From: Deinandra increscens subsp. villosa
Lineage: Eukaryota > Streptophyta > Magnoliopsida > Asterales > Asteraceae
Length of the DNA stretch: 64,000 nt
Assembly (NCBI GenBank): GCA_039602395.1
Contig: JBCNJP010000025.1
Coordinates: 40,712,922 to 40,776,921 of the forward strand
Direction: 5' to 3'
Shown: one piece after another, positions 28,640 to 40,099 of the stretch
Layout of the letters: each line of letters starts with the position of its first letter
Numbering within the stretch: position 1 is the stretch's first letter
The notes under the pieces: generated by a model
What the model was told of the DNA's origin: nothing
The model's input: only the letters and a program-made list of their open reading frames with translations
Database searches by the model: none
Program-made: the position numbers and the translations under genes

Positions 28640-31480
28640 CAAAACAAGTTATGTTGGTCCACATCCTAATCGTTTTCACCTCCTACAGTGGCTTCCAGCC
28701 TTTCCTTAATCCTTTCACCCACGTTCTTTTTCATTTTTTGTTTTTCCTCATATGAAACCTTCATAAATTGTTCAAGCAACTCAACAAGTTTATCCTTCAC
28801 ATAGTTAATAGGTGACCATAGAATTTTCGTGACATCTGGCACCTCAACTCATATATCTGCTCCTTCTGTTTTTTTTACTCATCCGAGAGTCCAATAGCCT
28901 AGTCCTAAACATCACCACCTTTGTATGTTTGCATGTGTAACATTGCAAACAAACCATAGTCAATATTGTTGTGCTTTGTCCGCCAAAACATTGCTACAAA
29001 AGTCGGCTTTAAATGTTGAACCCTGGCCATCTTAAAAGGGGATACCAAAGATAGGTATTGAACCATTGTCTCATGCTACATAAAAGGAAGATACAAAGAA
29101 AAATTAGTGGTTTTTTTAAATATTTTTTTTACAATTGTATATAAATAAACAACTTAATATACCACAGTAGGTCGTGTGCCATATCTAAATCATTCTCCAT
29201 TGTATGATAGAGGTTATCAATTATCTCTACCGCTCGCTTCAAGAAGTTGTAACGAATCACAGAAATGATTTGATGCAAGCAACGGAATGAAAAGCAAGTT
29301 AACATCATCAGTCTTAGCATAAGGTGAGGAAATCATCATTTGTTCAATATTCACTGATAGTTCTTCAACACGCTCATCAATTGGGGTTTCACCTAGAAAA
29401 AACGTGTCCGCCTGTTTTAGATAGCATATTTACCGCCAGCATAAAAAATTATCTTAAAAACAAAGGTACATATTGGCCAGCATAAGTACGTAAACATAGG
29501 TACATGTGTACTTATGCCAGCAGAACTCTTATATACCAGCTTAAGTAGAAGAACACCAAACTTATGTCTACTTATGTTGTCTTATAAAACTGTCGAGCAA
29601 CGAATATCATAGGTCATCTTACCTGTTTTAATGTAAGATAGATTCACTCACCAACACATGACAGGTTAGGAACAGCCTGGAAGGGTCTTACTTTTCTTTG
29701 TCTACTTCTTCGTTGTTCAATACCTCTGTCAAGCATGTAAAACAGCTAACGTGGATGCGTTCACTGGGGTAGAACGATTCCAGTGCCGCCCTTGGATATA
29801 TAATTATTATAACCAGTATGATAGGTCTATTTCCATATTTTTGATGCACTGCTGCATTGTCTCTCCTGTTGTCCATTATCTCTATTGCAGGCTTTACAAA
29901 GTCAAAGCATACAACAATGAACACCTTATGTTGTTGAATTGGTAGGAATAACAGGTTGACTTTTCTCATGCTCTTGTAAACTGACGAGTCCAAACAAGAT
30001 TGAATATTTATCTCCATAATCTCTGCGCTCTCTTGTTGGGTACATTGTTGTTAAAAGTTCTCTTTTGCCTGAAAAAATGTACATATTTTGTTATAGCAGC
30101 ATAACAAAGATATAACATTATGCTGGTGTTTTACACTAATAATTGTTCCTTACAAAGACATCACACGTACAAAAAGTCGTGGTAGTGAATCTCTGGTTTT
30201 AGCTTTCTCCTCATTGTTGAGAACTTGAATTCAGCAGTTTAATTTGTTCTCATCTACATACTCATCAGCGTACAACGAATGTATATGCTTCCGCTTGAAA
30301 ATGTTACCAGCAGCAGTTTGAAACAATATTTCACTGTGATAAAATCCTGATAAACAAATTTTATTAATTTATCTGATGCTTGGCTTTCATATAAAACATA
30401 TAAAATCAATCATAATTTAAAACTAAAGAAGTTTAAATTTGATGGACGAAATACCTTTCCTGGCCTTGCGCATACAAAAAACACTCAAATACGTTTCCCT
30501 CTAACTTTTTGATTCTTATTCCAACACTCACCTTCCTATCCTTATATGGAGACTTTAAAGCATCGGCCAATTTTGTCAATTGCTGTCTCCTCTGATGTTG
30601 TTCATGTGGAGGTGGAAGGACTAGAAGTGGTTCAAAATGCTTTGCTACAGATGATATGATAGCTTTCTCCTTGGTAACTATTGGTTCTTCACCAGCACAA
30701 GTTGTGATTTGTGTTACATTTGTAGCTTCTACATCATCAACATCACAATCAGCCTTGTCATGAATCTCTGCTGGATTAATTTTATTTATTGGTACATGCA
30801 TTACTACCATTGTGCTTGAGGTTTTCCTTGTGTAGAACTGACATGATTGCTACTGCTATATTGTCTGAGCTTGAACAGGTGTCTTAAACATATCTTTATT
30901 TGTTTCTTCTTCTCTCAGTAATGGGATTTTTTAAATTAGTTCCCCAGCATCGACATCATCTGCAGGTTTGAATGGAGTCAGTTGACTTATATTCTAGTCA
31001 AATGAAGGCATGTCAGATGTATCAGGTGTCTTACCCTTCTGTTTCAGTCCTTGTTCAACTGAGTCAGCATAGTTTACTATCACTTCCATATGTGGCAGTT
31101 ATATTTTGAGAGTCACGTATAGGAATATCATCAGTTTCTTTTGCATCTTCTTGGGCTGCAATGCCTTGTTTTGAACCAACATCTACTCCACCAGCTATAT
31201 TATGTTGGTCATCTTTGTGAGAAATTCCTTGACCAACCACATTTTTAGATTTTCTTGTTGTAACCCTTCCATCCTCCTCTTCTAGCACCTTCCCTGCACC
31301 TATCTCTTCTTGTTCACCTCTCTCTGTTGGCACACCTTCTCCACCAACCTCACTGACCTTATTGATATTTAAGTCTTCTTCATCATTCCTTTGTCCTGGG
31401 CCTTTCCTACAGTCATACTTTGTGAGTCTTGACTGCCACTGACAAATTACTTCTTTTAGAACATAATGTAATTTTAACAC
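28640..31480 (-). pseudogene. Ulp1-like (C48) cysteine peptidase pseudogene
   Basis: Read from 31,480 leftward. First a hydrophilic region (31,480-31,064; EVGGEGVPTERGEQEE), then 30,810-30,433 with RQQLTKLADALKSPYKDRKV, a linker typical of plant transposon-borne Ulp1 proteins. Then 30,017-29,688 with LFLPIQQHKVFIVVCFDF and AIEIMDNRRD (catalytic His and Asp region). Last, about 29,060-28,900 with WRTKHNNIDYGLFAMLHMQ, where the DCG of the active site reads DYG (TAT at 28,956-28,958). The tail (EQIYELRCQMSRKFYG) has several stops. Such proteins cleave SUMO-like tags or travel inside Mutator-like elements. Introns probably separate these parts. Many stops make this copy dead. A second His/Asp segment at 29,280-29,200 is noted separately. 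Confidence 0.6.
29129..29320 (-). pseudogene. second copy of the Ulp1 His/Asp segment
   Basis: LHQIISVIRYNFLKRAVEII followed by DN aligns residue for residue with QQHKVFIVVCFDFVKPAIEI-MDN of the segment at 29,688-30,017. Either the exon was duplicated or two related genes are merged here. Confidence 0.45.
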
Positions 31481-32419
31481 AAAACAGTCAGGTATTAGAA
31501 GAAAAGATAAGATACATCCTTAGAAGAGAAAGGAAACAAAAGGCATCTTCATTGTCTTTTGTCACTTTTTAAAAAGACAAAATGTAATTTTATCACTTTT
31601 TAAAAAATAATTCACCTTTTAACACAAATTACTTCCGTTAGAACATAATGTAATTTTATCACTTTTTAAAAAATAATTCACTTCTCCCTTTTACTTTGAA
31701 TTTTCTCATAAGGCATCTACATTGTCTTTTGTCCAATCACCAATCTATCTCTGTCCATTCGAGCCTAACCTCTGTTTAAGGAGGTCATAAGTGTTTAAAT
31801 AACATGTCTCAATTCTGCAGCCTTATTTTGTACACTCACCAATCTATCTCTATTGATTCCATCTTGTATATAGATTGGTGTTAAAAATTGTCAAAATATG
31901 TCCGGTTATATAAAAATTGACCAGCACGATTGCTTTTTAATCAAAGGAAATTGGCACTTAATAACCATAAGACCTTGACCAATCCTAAATATAATGAAAA
32001 ACAAAGGTTCGATGGTTCCCACAATCGATATTGAAGAAAAAAGTTGAGGGCGATGAAGAATACTTAAACTAGGGTTTCGAGCAAAGGAGAGGGGGGGGGG
32101 GGGGGGCGGGACGACAAATCGTACCTGGTGGCGGTACGGAGGAGACCGGTTTGGACGGCGATGAGGAGATAAGGGCGGTGCGGAGGAGAAGCTGGTCGTA
32201 CCTGGAGGCGTGCATCGATGGGGGGGGAGGGAAGGGTAGAGGCATCTCTTTTTATTTCTTTTCCATTCAGACTTTGTTTTAAAGCTGACCGACTAAGAGG
32301 AAGTTAAGAGGTCCAGCCGATTCAGAGATGACTAAAAAGGACGAAACAAACACTCTACATCTGACCGATTCAGACTTGTAGCCATTAAGAGGTTATTCAG
32401 ATGCTTACCAAACAGCCCC
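31481..32419. other. non-coding stretch with a short direct duplication and poly-G run
   Basis: AATGTAATTTTATCACTTTTTAAAAAATAATTCAC occurs near 31,580 and again near 31,646. A poly-G run (about 32,091-32,106) and GC-rich sequence follow. On the minus strand, CCCTAGTTT and CT-rich words at 32,030-32,250 resemble a plant 5' leader with a possible donor, which could be the first exon of the Ulp1 gene. The right end CCAAACAGCCCCT (32,408-32,420) followed by TAA resembles a PIF/Harbinger-type MITE terminus, but no matching left end was found. Confidence 0.35.
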
Positions 32420-32420
32420 T

Positions 32421-32596
32421 TAATGTCCTAGTTTTGGTCTAGGTTGTTTCTCTGGTTTTCCTTGTTTTGGTGGTTTGTTTTGGTTGCTTTTAGGGGCATG
32501 TCCCTGTCTGAACTAGAGAGTATTTCTGCTCTCTACTTGTACTTATCTTTAGTATATATATACAATCACCGGGGTAACCCTTACCCAAAAAAAAAA
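32421..32596 (+). mobile_element. LINE-like 3' end with poly(A)
   Basis: A T/G-rich tail with TTTTGGTTGCTTTTAGGGG, CTCTCTACTTGTAC and TATATATATACAATCACCGGGG ends in a run of ten A (32,587-32,596). This is the style of plant LINE 3' ends. No LINE RT is present. Copia-coding sequence follows directly, so the LINE tail forms the truncation point of the copia element. Confidence 0.45.
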
Positions 32597-32599
32597 GTT

Positions 32600-33601
32600 G
32601 TGGACAATTATGTGATAAAGGCTTCAAACTTACTCTTTACTCTAACAAGTGTGAACTTGTTGGAGTAAACGACAGTAAAATTTATTTAACGGGAAAAAGA
32701 ATAAATCAAAGTCTCTATTTTATAAACTTCAACAATCTTATTTCATATGAGTCTCTCTGTCTCGTGTCAAAATCCTCTAACAAGGAATCTGAGCTTTGGC
32801 ACAGAAGACTATCCCATCTAAATTTTAGTACAATTGCTGAACTAGCAAGTAAAAAGATGGTAAAAGGTCTCCCCACCACATTTTCTAAGTCTAAAGAAAT
32901 ATGTGAAGATTGTCAAATGGGAAAAATGAAGAAAACTTCTCACAAAAGTCTTCAAGAAATATCCAGAGGTCAACCACTCGAGCTAATCCACATGGATCTC
33001 TGTGGACCCATAAGCACAGAAAGCCTTGGTGGAAATAAATACATCCTAGATATGGTGGATGACTTCTCCAGATATACATGGGTTGAATTTTTGAAATCAA
33101 AAAGTGAAACAACAGATCTTATCATTAACTTTATAAGAAGAATACAAAAAATTAATGCACCTAAAAGTAAGAGGAATAAGATTTGATAATGGAACCGAAT
33201 TCAAAAACTCAAAACTAGACACATATCTAGTTAGAAAAGGCATATTTCATGAGTTCTCTGCACCAATGACCCCACAACAAAATGGGATAGTAGAAAAGAG
33301 AAACAGAACTCTAGTACAAGCTGCCAGTTCCATGCTTTCCTCAGCAAATCTTCCCACCTACTTCTGGGCTGAAGCCATTGCAACAGCATGCTTTACTCAA
33401 AATATATATGTCATCAACAAGAGGGAAATATTTGTGCCGCTAAAAGTAGGTGCTAACTTAAAATTTCTTCATGTCTTTGGAAGCAGGTGCTACATACTAA
33501 ACGATCAAGATTATCTCGGAAAATTTGACAGAAAAGCCGACAAAGGAATCTTCATTGGATACTCACTCAAGTCAAAAGCATATACAGAGTTTTTGCTCTA
33601 A
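32600..33601 (+). pseudogene. pol: Ty1/copia pol: GAG-pre-integrase and integrase
   Basis: From 32,764 the frame reads ELWHRRLSHLNFSTIAEL with the zinc-binding His residues and CEDCQMGKMKK. The integrase core follows (HMDLCGPISTESLGGNKYIL, DMVDDFSRYTWVEF). A frameshift at about 33,160 moves to the next frame, which carries RFDNGTEFKNS (second Asp), PQQNGIVEKRNRTL (Glu) and the KLHVFGSRCYI-like end. Weak coding-like sequence upstream of 32,764 is frameshifted too. The style is that of SIRE/Maximus copia elements. Gag, protease and LTRs were not found. Confidence 0.85.
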
Positions 33602-35003
33602 AAACTCAAGTGGTAACAGAAAGTACAAATATGTCATTCAGTGATGATAAAACAGCTATAAATTTTAGCACCACATGTTCTAATAAAAAGGATTACATCC
33701 TGAAGTAACAATCTCAAAAAAAGCATCCCACAAATTTTTCGAAGAGAACTCCGATGATGAAAATAACCTTCCCATATTTTCTCCTCCTTCTAAAACTGCT
33801 ATCACAAAAGATCATCACACAGATAGCAAAGAAACCATGATTCAGAGTGAAATTTCCCATTCAAAAGATAAAAATATTGAAACCTCTTATTCTTAAACCT
33901 TAAATAAAAAGGGTACAATTATAGAAACACTACAGAACTCCACTTCGGAGCTCGTAAATGATTCTGTAACTGAGATCTTGCACTCAGCTGACTGTCCATC
34001 AGCTAAGGGGGAGAGTCAAGACACTGACGCAACCGACCTAATGCTTGGGAGTGAAGAGTTAGCCACTCTCACTCCAGCAACAAAATGGACATAAGATCAT
34101 CCCATAAATTTAATCATTGGTGATCAAAACAAAAATGTCCAAACCAGGTCAGCCTCAGCCAATCAATGTCTCTATGCTAGATTTCTCAGCATAATAGAAC
34201 CAAAAAAGTATGAAGAAGCCCTTCAGGATCCTCACTAGATCCTAGCCATGCAACAAGAACTAGGAAAAAATTGAAAGAAATAATGTGTGGAATCTAGTTC
34301 CAAGACCTAACAACAAATTTGTTATAGGAACTAAATGGGTTTTTCGAAATAAAACAGACGAAGAAGGTACCATAATTAGAAACAAAGCTAGCTTGTAGCA
34401 AAATGATACTGTCAACAAGAAGGATTAGACTATGATGAAACCTTTGCCCCAGTCGCAAGACTTGAGGCTGTCAGAATATTTCTAGCCTTTGCAGCCTTCA
34501 AAGGTTTCAAAGTCTATCAAATGGATGTTCAATGTGCCTTCTTAAATGGAAAAATTGATCAGGAAGTTTACATTGAACAACCACCAGGATTTTAAAGCAA
34601 AAAATTTCCAAATCATGTTTGCAAACTTAAAAGAGCTTTGTACGGTCTAAAACAAGCACCTAGAGCATGGTATGACACCTTCTCTGAGTTTCTTTTATCA
34701 GCTAACTTTAAAAAGAGATCCATTGACACCACATTGTTTTTAAAAGAAAGAAAAAGTCATCTCTTGATTGTACAAATCTATGTAGACGATGTCATCTTTG
34801 GATCCACGTGTCCATCATTTTGTAAATAATTTCAGGAACTTATGACAACTAACTTTGAAATGAGCATGATGGGAGAACTAAACTATTTTTTGGGAATCCA
34901 AATTAAACAAACTCCATAGGGATTTTTTATAAATCAAGCAAAATACATTAAAAACCTCCTCATTAAGTATTCTCTCTTAAACTGCTCTCCATTCAAAACA
35001 CCA
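33602..35003 (+). pseudogene. pol: Ty1/copia pol: linker and reverse transcriptase (many frameshifts)
   Basis: The region from 33,602 to about 34,250 is the variable Ser/Thr/Asn-rich linker. RT starts near 34,320 (FVIGTKWVFRNKTDEEGTI) and is broken by stops and shifts up to 34,637. It is then readable as MYGLKQAPRAWYDTFSEFLL and VQIYVDDVIFGST, with the YVDD active site intact at about 34,779-34,790. A stop at 34,827 (GTAAATAAT) and another at 34,917 follow in the RT thumb (GELNYFLGIQI). Confidence 0.8.
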
Positions 35004-35729
35004 ATGACCACAAATGTGAAAATTGATGCTGACAAAGATGGTCAAAATGTCGATGAGCACACATACAGAGGAATGATAGGTTCACTTCTGTATCTCACAA
35101 CAAGTAGACCTGGCATCATGTTCTCCACATGCTTCCTTTCCAGATATCAATGTAAACCCAAGGAGTCTCACCTACTAGCTGTCAAAAGAGTTTTTAGATA
35201 CCTAAAAGGATCAGCTGACGTAGGTCTCTGGTATCCCAAGGATACTGATTTCTCTCTAATAGCCTACTCAGATGCTGATCATGCAGGTTGTAGACTAGAA
35301 AGAAAAAGCACATCAGGAAGCTGTCATATGCTAGGAGGTAAGTTGGTATGCTGGACATCCGAGAAACAAAACTGTGTATCAACTTCAAACGCTGAAGCTG
35401 AATATGTTGCTGCTGCCAACTGCTGCTCTCAAGTAATATGGATGCAGACCCAACTCAAAGACTATGAGATAAATCTCACCAAGATACCAATTTTTGGTGA
35501 TTCAAAGAGTGCTATTGCCATCACATCCAATCCTGTCCATCACTTAAGGACAAAGCACATCGATGTCAGGTATCACTTTATCAAAGATCATGTTGAAAAA
35601 GTACATATTGAAATGTACTTTGTCCCAACTGAACTCCAGCTTGCAGATATCTTTACTAAACATTTTGATGAAAAGAGATTCTCATTTTTACTAAGCAAGT
35701 TGGGGATGCTAAACATGACTGCAAACTAA
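35004..35729 (+). pseudogene. pol: Ty1/copia pol: RNase H domain (open frame)
   Basis: A 241-codon open stretch, from a Met inside the RT-RNase H junction to TAA. Conserved words are YRGMIGSLLYLTTSRPGIMF, AVKRVFRYLKGSADVGLWYP, YSDADHAGC (catalytic Asp), SNAEAEYVAAANC (Glu), GDSKSAIAI (Asp), RTKHIDVRYHFIKDHVEK and QLADIFTKH. It is the best preserved part of this copia copy, and the domain alone would remove RNA from the hybrid during reverse transcription. It lies in the dead element, so functional only by descent. Confidence 0.88.
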
Positions 35730-35756
35730 AAAATTTATATACATAAAAAAATTATT

Positions 35757-35783
35757 ATTAAAAAAAAAGGGGGGGGAGGGAGT
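35757..35783 (+). other. purine tract after copia pol
   Basis: A run of A followed by GGGGGGGAGGGAG lies about 30 bp after the pol stop. It looks like a polypurine tract, but the next bases (TCAGCTC) do not start an LTR. It may be an internal priming site before the extra ORF. Confidence 0.4.
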
Positions 35784-35891
35784 CAGCTCAATAACTCCTT
35801 GTCATTTTTTCCCTGTACTCCCAAATAACTTCTCTGAAAAGTTAACTTCTTAAACAAAAAGCCCAAATTTCTAGAACCAAAAACTTCAATA

Positions 35892-36936
35892 ATGACCTAT
35901 GAGAATAGGCTGTCAAATCTATCTGCTCTCTTCTCTATTCATCTCATCACCCACCTCGTCTTTAAAAGAAACACAAAAAGTAAAACTTCCAAGCAACATC
36001 CTTCTTCCTCAGAAAACTTTGAAATACCTTATCAAAGGGGAAAAACTCAGCCATGTCTTTCAAAGAACTTTCTCCACCATTACCTGAAAACACAACATTC
36101 CATATTCCTCACCTTCACAACCTCATGCTTTATACACCTTGTGGGAACATATTCCCGGTCCTATCAACCAATGATGATATTCCTCAAAAACTGCCCCATA
36201 GGATATGCACTAACTCTTGATATTCCAATCAACTACTCCCTACTTCAAGAATTCTGGAGGAATGTTGTTTTCTTTGTCAAGGATGGAGACAATGCCTTAA
36301 CAAGAACATCTGTCTATGGAGTAATGTTTGTCTTTAATCAACATCTGATCAAAAAAGCACTTCAAAATCAAAGACAGTCCATCTGCTCCCAGTCACTTTA
36401 ACCAAGATGCTGTGATCAAAACCTTTCTTGATATGGGATACAAAGGAAATCTATATGAAGGAAAAGCTTACAGAGTCCACCGTCCACATCTATGGCAATA
36501 TTTTTTCTCTCAATTTCAAATTTGCTTCTCATCAAAATACTCTGATCATCATCTCTCTGATGAGGACACTCAATATGTCATGCATGCTCTCATTCAAGGT
36601 CACAACATGAATTTCTCCCTGTACCTCATGAGACACATGCAAAGCAATCTCAACAGGCCCTTAAATGAAAGATTCATTCTCTATCCCAGATTTTCAACAA
36701 AACTAATCCTTCTAGCATTAAACTGGGAAACAATACCAAGAGGGATCAAAACAAGCAAAGTAGTATCTCAAAAGGGAATCTCCTGGGGGAGTATCAATTT
36801 CCGGACTTCCAGACTCCTATGGATATTTTCTCCCATCCATAGGAAGGCAAACCTATTTGCATCATTATATCTCTCTTCAAATGGAAGCGAGATTCAAAGC
36901 CTTCAAAACTCCTGCTCACAACAGAGACCAGAATAG
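35892..36936 (+). pseudogene. extra ORF downstream of copia pol, copy 1
   Basis: Two overlapping frames (35,892-36,401 and 36,412-36,936) form one decayed protein. Conserved words: YALTLDIPINYSLLQEFWRN, then FLDMGYKGNLYEGKAYRVHR, LWQYFFSQFQICFSSK, MNFSLYLMRHMQSNLN and RFILYPRFSTKL. The pattern (ALT-x-P...FW...YRGNL...W-x-FF-H-x-L...NFS..I/Y-x-M...YPRF) also occurs in the minus-strand ORF at 39,868 and in the ORF at 37,306. In daisy-family genomes such ORFs are frequent next to SIRE-type copia elements. No biochemical function is known to me. A frameshift at about 36,402 separates the halves. Confidence 0.6.
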
Positions 36937-37238
36937 ATGCACGTGTACAGACATCTGTACCTGTCTTAAACTCTCTGTATAAATTTCATGATTAAATTAA
37001 TTATTATTCTCTTGATCAGAAATTGTGCAGAATGCCTTCTCAAAAAATCAAAATATCCAAAATATCTGAGCAATAAATTAAAATTTTTTTGGCTCGGATA
37101 AATACGACAATTATCACTAATTATTCTCATAAAAGTCAATAGTAATTTTTGTTACCGTTTAGAATAAAAGTGTCCGTTCGAATTAATTATAGCCGTTATA
37201 GGAGACCCTTGAAAAATGGAACGGCATGAGGAGATACC
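36937..37238. other. AT-rich region before the second extra ORF
   Basis: No coding content. Multiple TTAATTATTATT and AATTAATTATAG words occur. No LTR boundary could be recognised. Confidence 0.4.
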
Positions 37239-37246
37239 TATAAAAG
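37239..37246 (+). promoter_or_regulatory. TATA box before extra ORF copy 2
   Basis: TATAAAAG, about 60 bp before the ATG at 37,306, with a CA-rich leader (CCAAATCCCACTATTC). Confidence 0.55.
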
Positions 37247-37305
37247 AACATCAAATCCTCTCATCCAAATCCCACTATTCAAAACACAAACCTGAGAAAT
37301 CACTA

Positions 37306-37830
37306 ATGGCATCCTCATCTGCAACCCCTGCGATGAACACCCGATCCAAAGGAAAAATCCCTAAAAACTCCTCTTCTCAAAATCTAGATTCTTCATCCTC
37401 CGACTCACCACCCAAACGAAATTTCACCATAGACACCCTCAACCAACCATGTGATCTGAACCCATCTGCATACTCATCAAACCTCCAATTGATCATAGAA
37501 GCTCTGAAAAACTCCCCTCAACTTGCCACAGCTTAACCATCAACGAACCATGCCCAAAATCAGTCATTCTAAATTTCTGGAAAACCGTCAAAATGAAAGA
37601 TGAAGACATGAAAGGAAAGGTGAACACAGATACCAACATCACACTCCAACTAACCGATCTGAGAAAAATCTTCCCACTACCAAAAAACTTCTCATCCTTC
37701 TCTCCCAATCCAGAAGATCCAGCCCTAATAGAACTAATCATTGAAATCACCGGAGGTAAGTTTGAAGAACAAGGTCAAATCTCAAATCTCAGAACAAGTC
37801 CTTCAAACTCTTCACTTTCCTTATGTTCTT
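37306..37830 (+). pseudogene. extra ORF of the same family, copy 2 (N-terminal piece, frameshifted)
   Basis: ATG at 37,306 opens MASSSATPAMNTRSKGKIPK, Ser-rich, then NLQLIIEALKNSPQL. A frameshift near 37,530 leads to the frame with TINEPCPKSVILNFWKTVKM and LQLTDLRKIFPLPKNFSSFS. NEP...S...FWKT corresponds to NPVICKQRIAEFWDSAKK of the minus-strand copy. The similarity ends near 37,765, where the sequence passes into the C-terminal end of the minus-strand ORF. A rearrangement therefore joins the two tail to tail. Confidence 0.5.
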
Positions 37831-39868
37831 GAAATTTCTTTTTTATCTTAGCATTCTCCTTTTCCAATTGATCAATCAGAGCCTTTGTTGCAGGATCCAT
37901 GTCTTCTTTCTGGCCTCCTGTGCTTTGATCATCATTCTCAATGTCAGTGAAACCAGAGATGGTTCTCTCACTGAGAGTTCTCTCACTGAGAGAATCATCA
38001 TCGGCAAGCTTTGGAGATTCATGAAGTGAAGTTGGAGCATTGGGACTGACTTCCGAGATAACTTGCTCAGGAATAGTCTTAGTGCCAACTTCCGGAGTAA
38101 CTGCCTTGGGACTATCTTCCGGAGCAACTTGTTCCGAAATAGTCTTAGGCAATTGCTCAGGAGCAACTTCCGAAGTAATGATGGGCAGAGATGGAGCACT
38201 CCTTAACCAAGTGCAGTTAAGAGTATTCCTAATCATCATTTTTCTCATGAAAGACAGAGCTTCAGGAGCTATATCCACATTTGTGGTTTGCAGATCACTC
38301 ATCACGCTTGTGATAATCTGATTATCAGCAGTCACTTGCACCTGATGAAGTTGTTCAACCGGATCAACTAGTTCAACCGGATCAACATGGCCTTCTTCCT
38401 CCGGATGAAGTTGTTCAACCGGATCAACTTGTTCAACCGGAACAACATGGCCTTCTTCCTTTGGATGAAGTTGTTCAACCGGATCAACTTGTTCAACTTC
38501 ATCAACATCTGAGAAAGACACCCTGTGCAAGATCCTATTTTGAATTAAATCTAGTTTGACATGTGAATTTCATTTCAACGTATGGTTGACAACCTTACCT
38601 ATCAGTGGCTTTCACAGATTGTCCTGCCTTCAACCGTTCAATTTCTTCTCCTTGAGCGCTCACAATTGCACGGAGAGCTGCCAATTCATTTTCAAGTTTT
38701 GTACATCGAACCGTCAATTCAGTATGTGTCATGCTGCTCTCAACTGTTGTGGTGCCAGTATCTTTGAGCAAAGAAGAGCAAACAAGCCGACCTTGTTCAT
38801 GCTTAGCACCCATGGTTTCTTGGCACCTGGGATTCCTGTTGTCAATCAAAGGCTCTTGAATAGGTTCCCTGACAGAAACAGTTGTCGTGGATCGGGTCTC
38901 AATGATGTTGGCACTGTCCTCAGGGTCAAGTGGCCTTTTCCACCTGACTTGCTTCATCACTACTACAAGTCACCTTATCACCAGTATGTCGGTTGGGTGA
39001 TTGAACCAAGTCTAGCAGTATATTCCCTGCAATAAGGGTTGGGGAATCTACTTCATGTGGCCTAAGTGATATACCACCCTCATTCTGAGGTAGTCCTATG
39101 GAAGGTCTAGGTAAAGGAGACCTAGTCCTCTTCCTTTTGGGTGATTGTGGAGTACGTGTGGTATTTTGTAAAAGATTTTAGTTCAAGATGTTGATCAGAG
39201 ATTTGCAGATTTGGAAATTCACAATTGAGAATGTGTTGGATGAATCTGGGGTACATGTAAAAGATCCTTTTAGGTTTTAGATTTTCCAGCATTCCATCAA
39301 ATATCATTTTTGAAAAGTTAAAGTTGAGCCCATTTACCAATGCATGAAAAGCGGATGATTGAGGTGTAGCAAGTTCATCCCACGCAGTTTTCTTGTGAGA
39401 TAGGCAGTGGAGAATGGTATGAGCAAGATATCGCCAAACATAAGGTAGTTGTCCCTTTTTGACGGTCACACAAGTTAAGTCACCCCCATACCTAATTGCT
39501 TCGTACGTCTTCAAGTACAATTCAGAATTGTAATCAGGATCACCTCCTGCATCATTGAATTTCAGATGCTTCTGGATCATTTCGTTAGTCAAACTAATCT
39601 CATTCCCATTGACTCTAGAGTCAATTTTACCAACCCCGTTGCTATCAACAGATTTTTTGGCTGAGTCCCAAAATTCAGCAATTCTCTGCTTGCATATTAC
39701 AGGATTCACAGTTAAAGCAAAATGAGTGTTGGATTTCTCGAGGAAATCGTTCATTTCATCAAATAGCTTTGACTTATCAGACTTCTCGAAGTACGCTACA
39801 ACATTGTGTTCGGCGAAGAACAGTTGAGTAGCCTTTGATGCAGCCTTTCGATTCAATTTGGGTGCCAT
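37775..39868 (-). pseudogene. extra ORF of the copia-associated family, minus strand (long copy)
   Basis: ATG at 39,868 opens MAPKLNRKAASKATQLFFAE, then HNVVAYFEKSDKSKLFDEM, FALTVNPVICKQRIAEFWDS, MIQKHLKFNDAGGDPDYN, PYVWRYLAHTILHCLSHKK, NFNFSKMIFDGML and MYPRFIQHIL. This 249-codon part ends at 39,122. Downstream pieces on the same strand (38,960-38,595: coiled coil LENELAALRAIVSAQGEEIE; 38,530-37,775: repeats of VDPVEQLHP, then SEVAPEQLP-type repeats and KENAKIKKKFQEHKES) probably belong to the same protein, separated by introns or frameshifts. Family and function are unknown. It resembles uncharacterised repeat-associated proteins of Asteraceae. Confidence 0.6.
38333..38512 (-). repeat. 60-bp coding minisatellite, three copies
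   Basis: Units around GATGAAGTTGTTCAACCGG, each 60 bp, encode a 20-residue repeat (VDPVEQLHPEEEGHV) on the minus strand. An 18-bp sub-repeat TTGTTCAACCGGATCAAC is visible. Because the unit is a multiple of three, the frame is kept. Confidence 0.88.
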
Positions 39869-39959
39869 TTGTGAGAAATTAGAGAGTAAGGTTTAGGTTT
39901 AAATCGCCAATTAGAAACCTGGAGAGAAAATAGAGGGTAACTGTTTTTCGAAAATGCAG

Positions 39960-39966
39960 TTTTATA
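39960..39966 (-). promoter_or_regulatory. TATA box before the minus-strand extra ORF
   Basis: TATAAAA on the minus strand, about 90 bp upstream of the ATG at 39,868. Confidence 0.5.
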
Positions 39967-40099
39967 CTAACGGCAGTTCTTCTGGATCACAATGAACCCT
40001 AAGAATTGAAACAGGGGAAGTTATTGGAGTTTGCCCATTTAATTGAAATTAGGATGGGGGAAATTTTGGATAATTTAATTTGGTTTAGAAAAATATTAT

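Noticed and set aside
38957..38970. CACTACTACAAG as possible left end of a CACTA element
   Set aside because: It lies inside the minus-strand extra ORF, does not match the reverse complement of either right terminus (CACTACGTCAAAA or CACTAGTACAAA), and has no subterminal repeats next to it.
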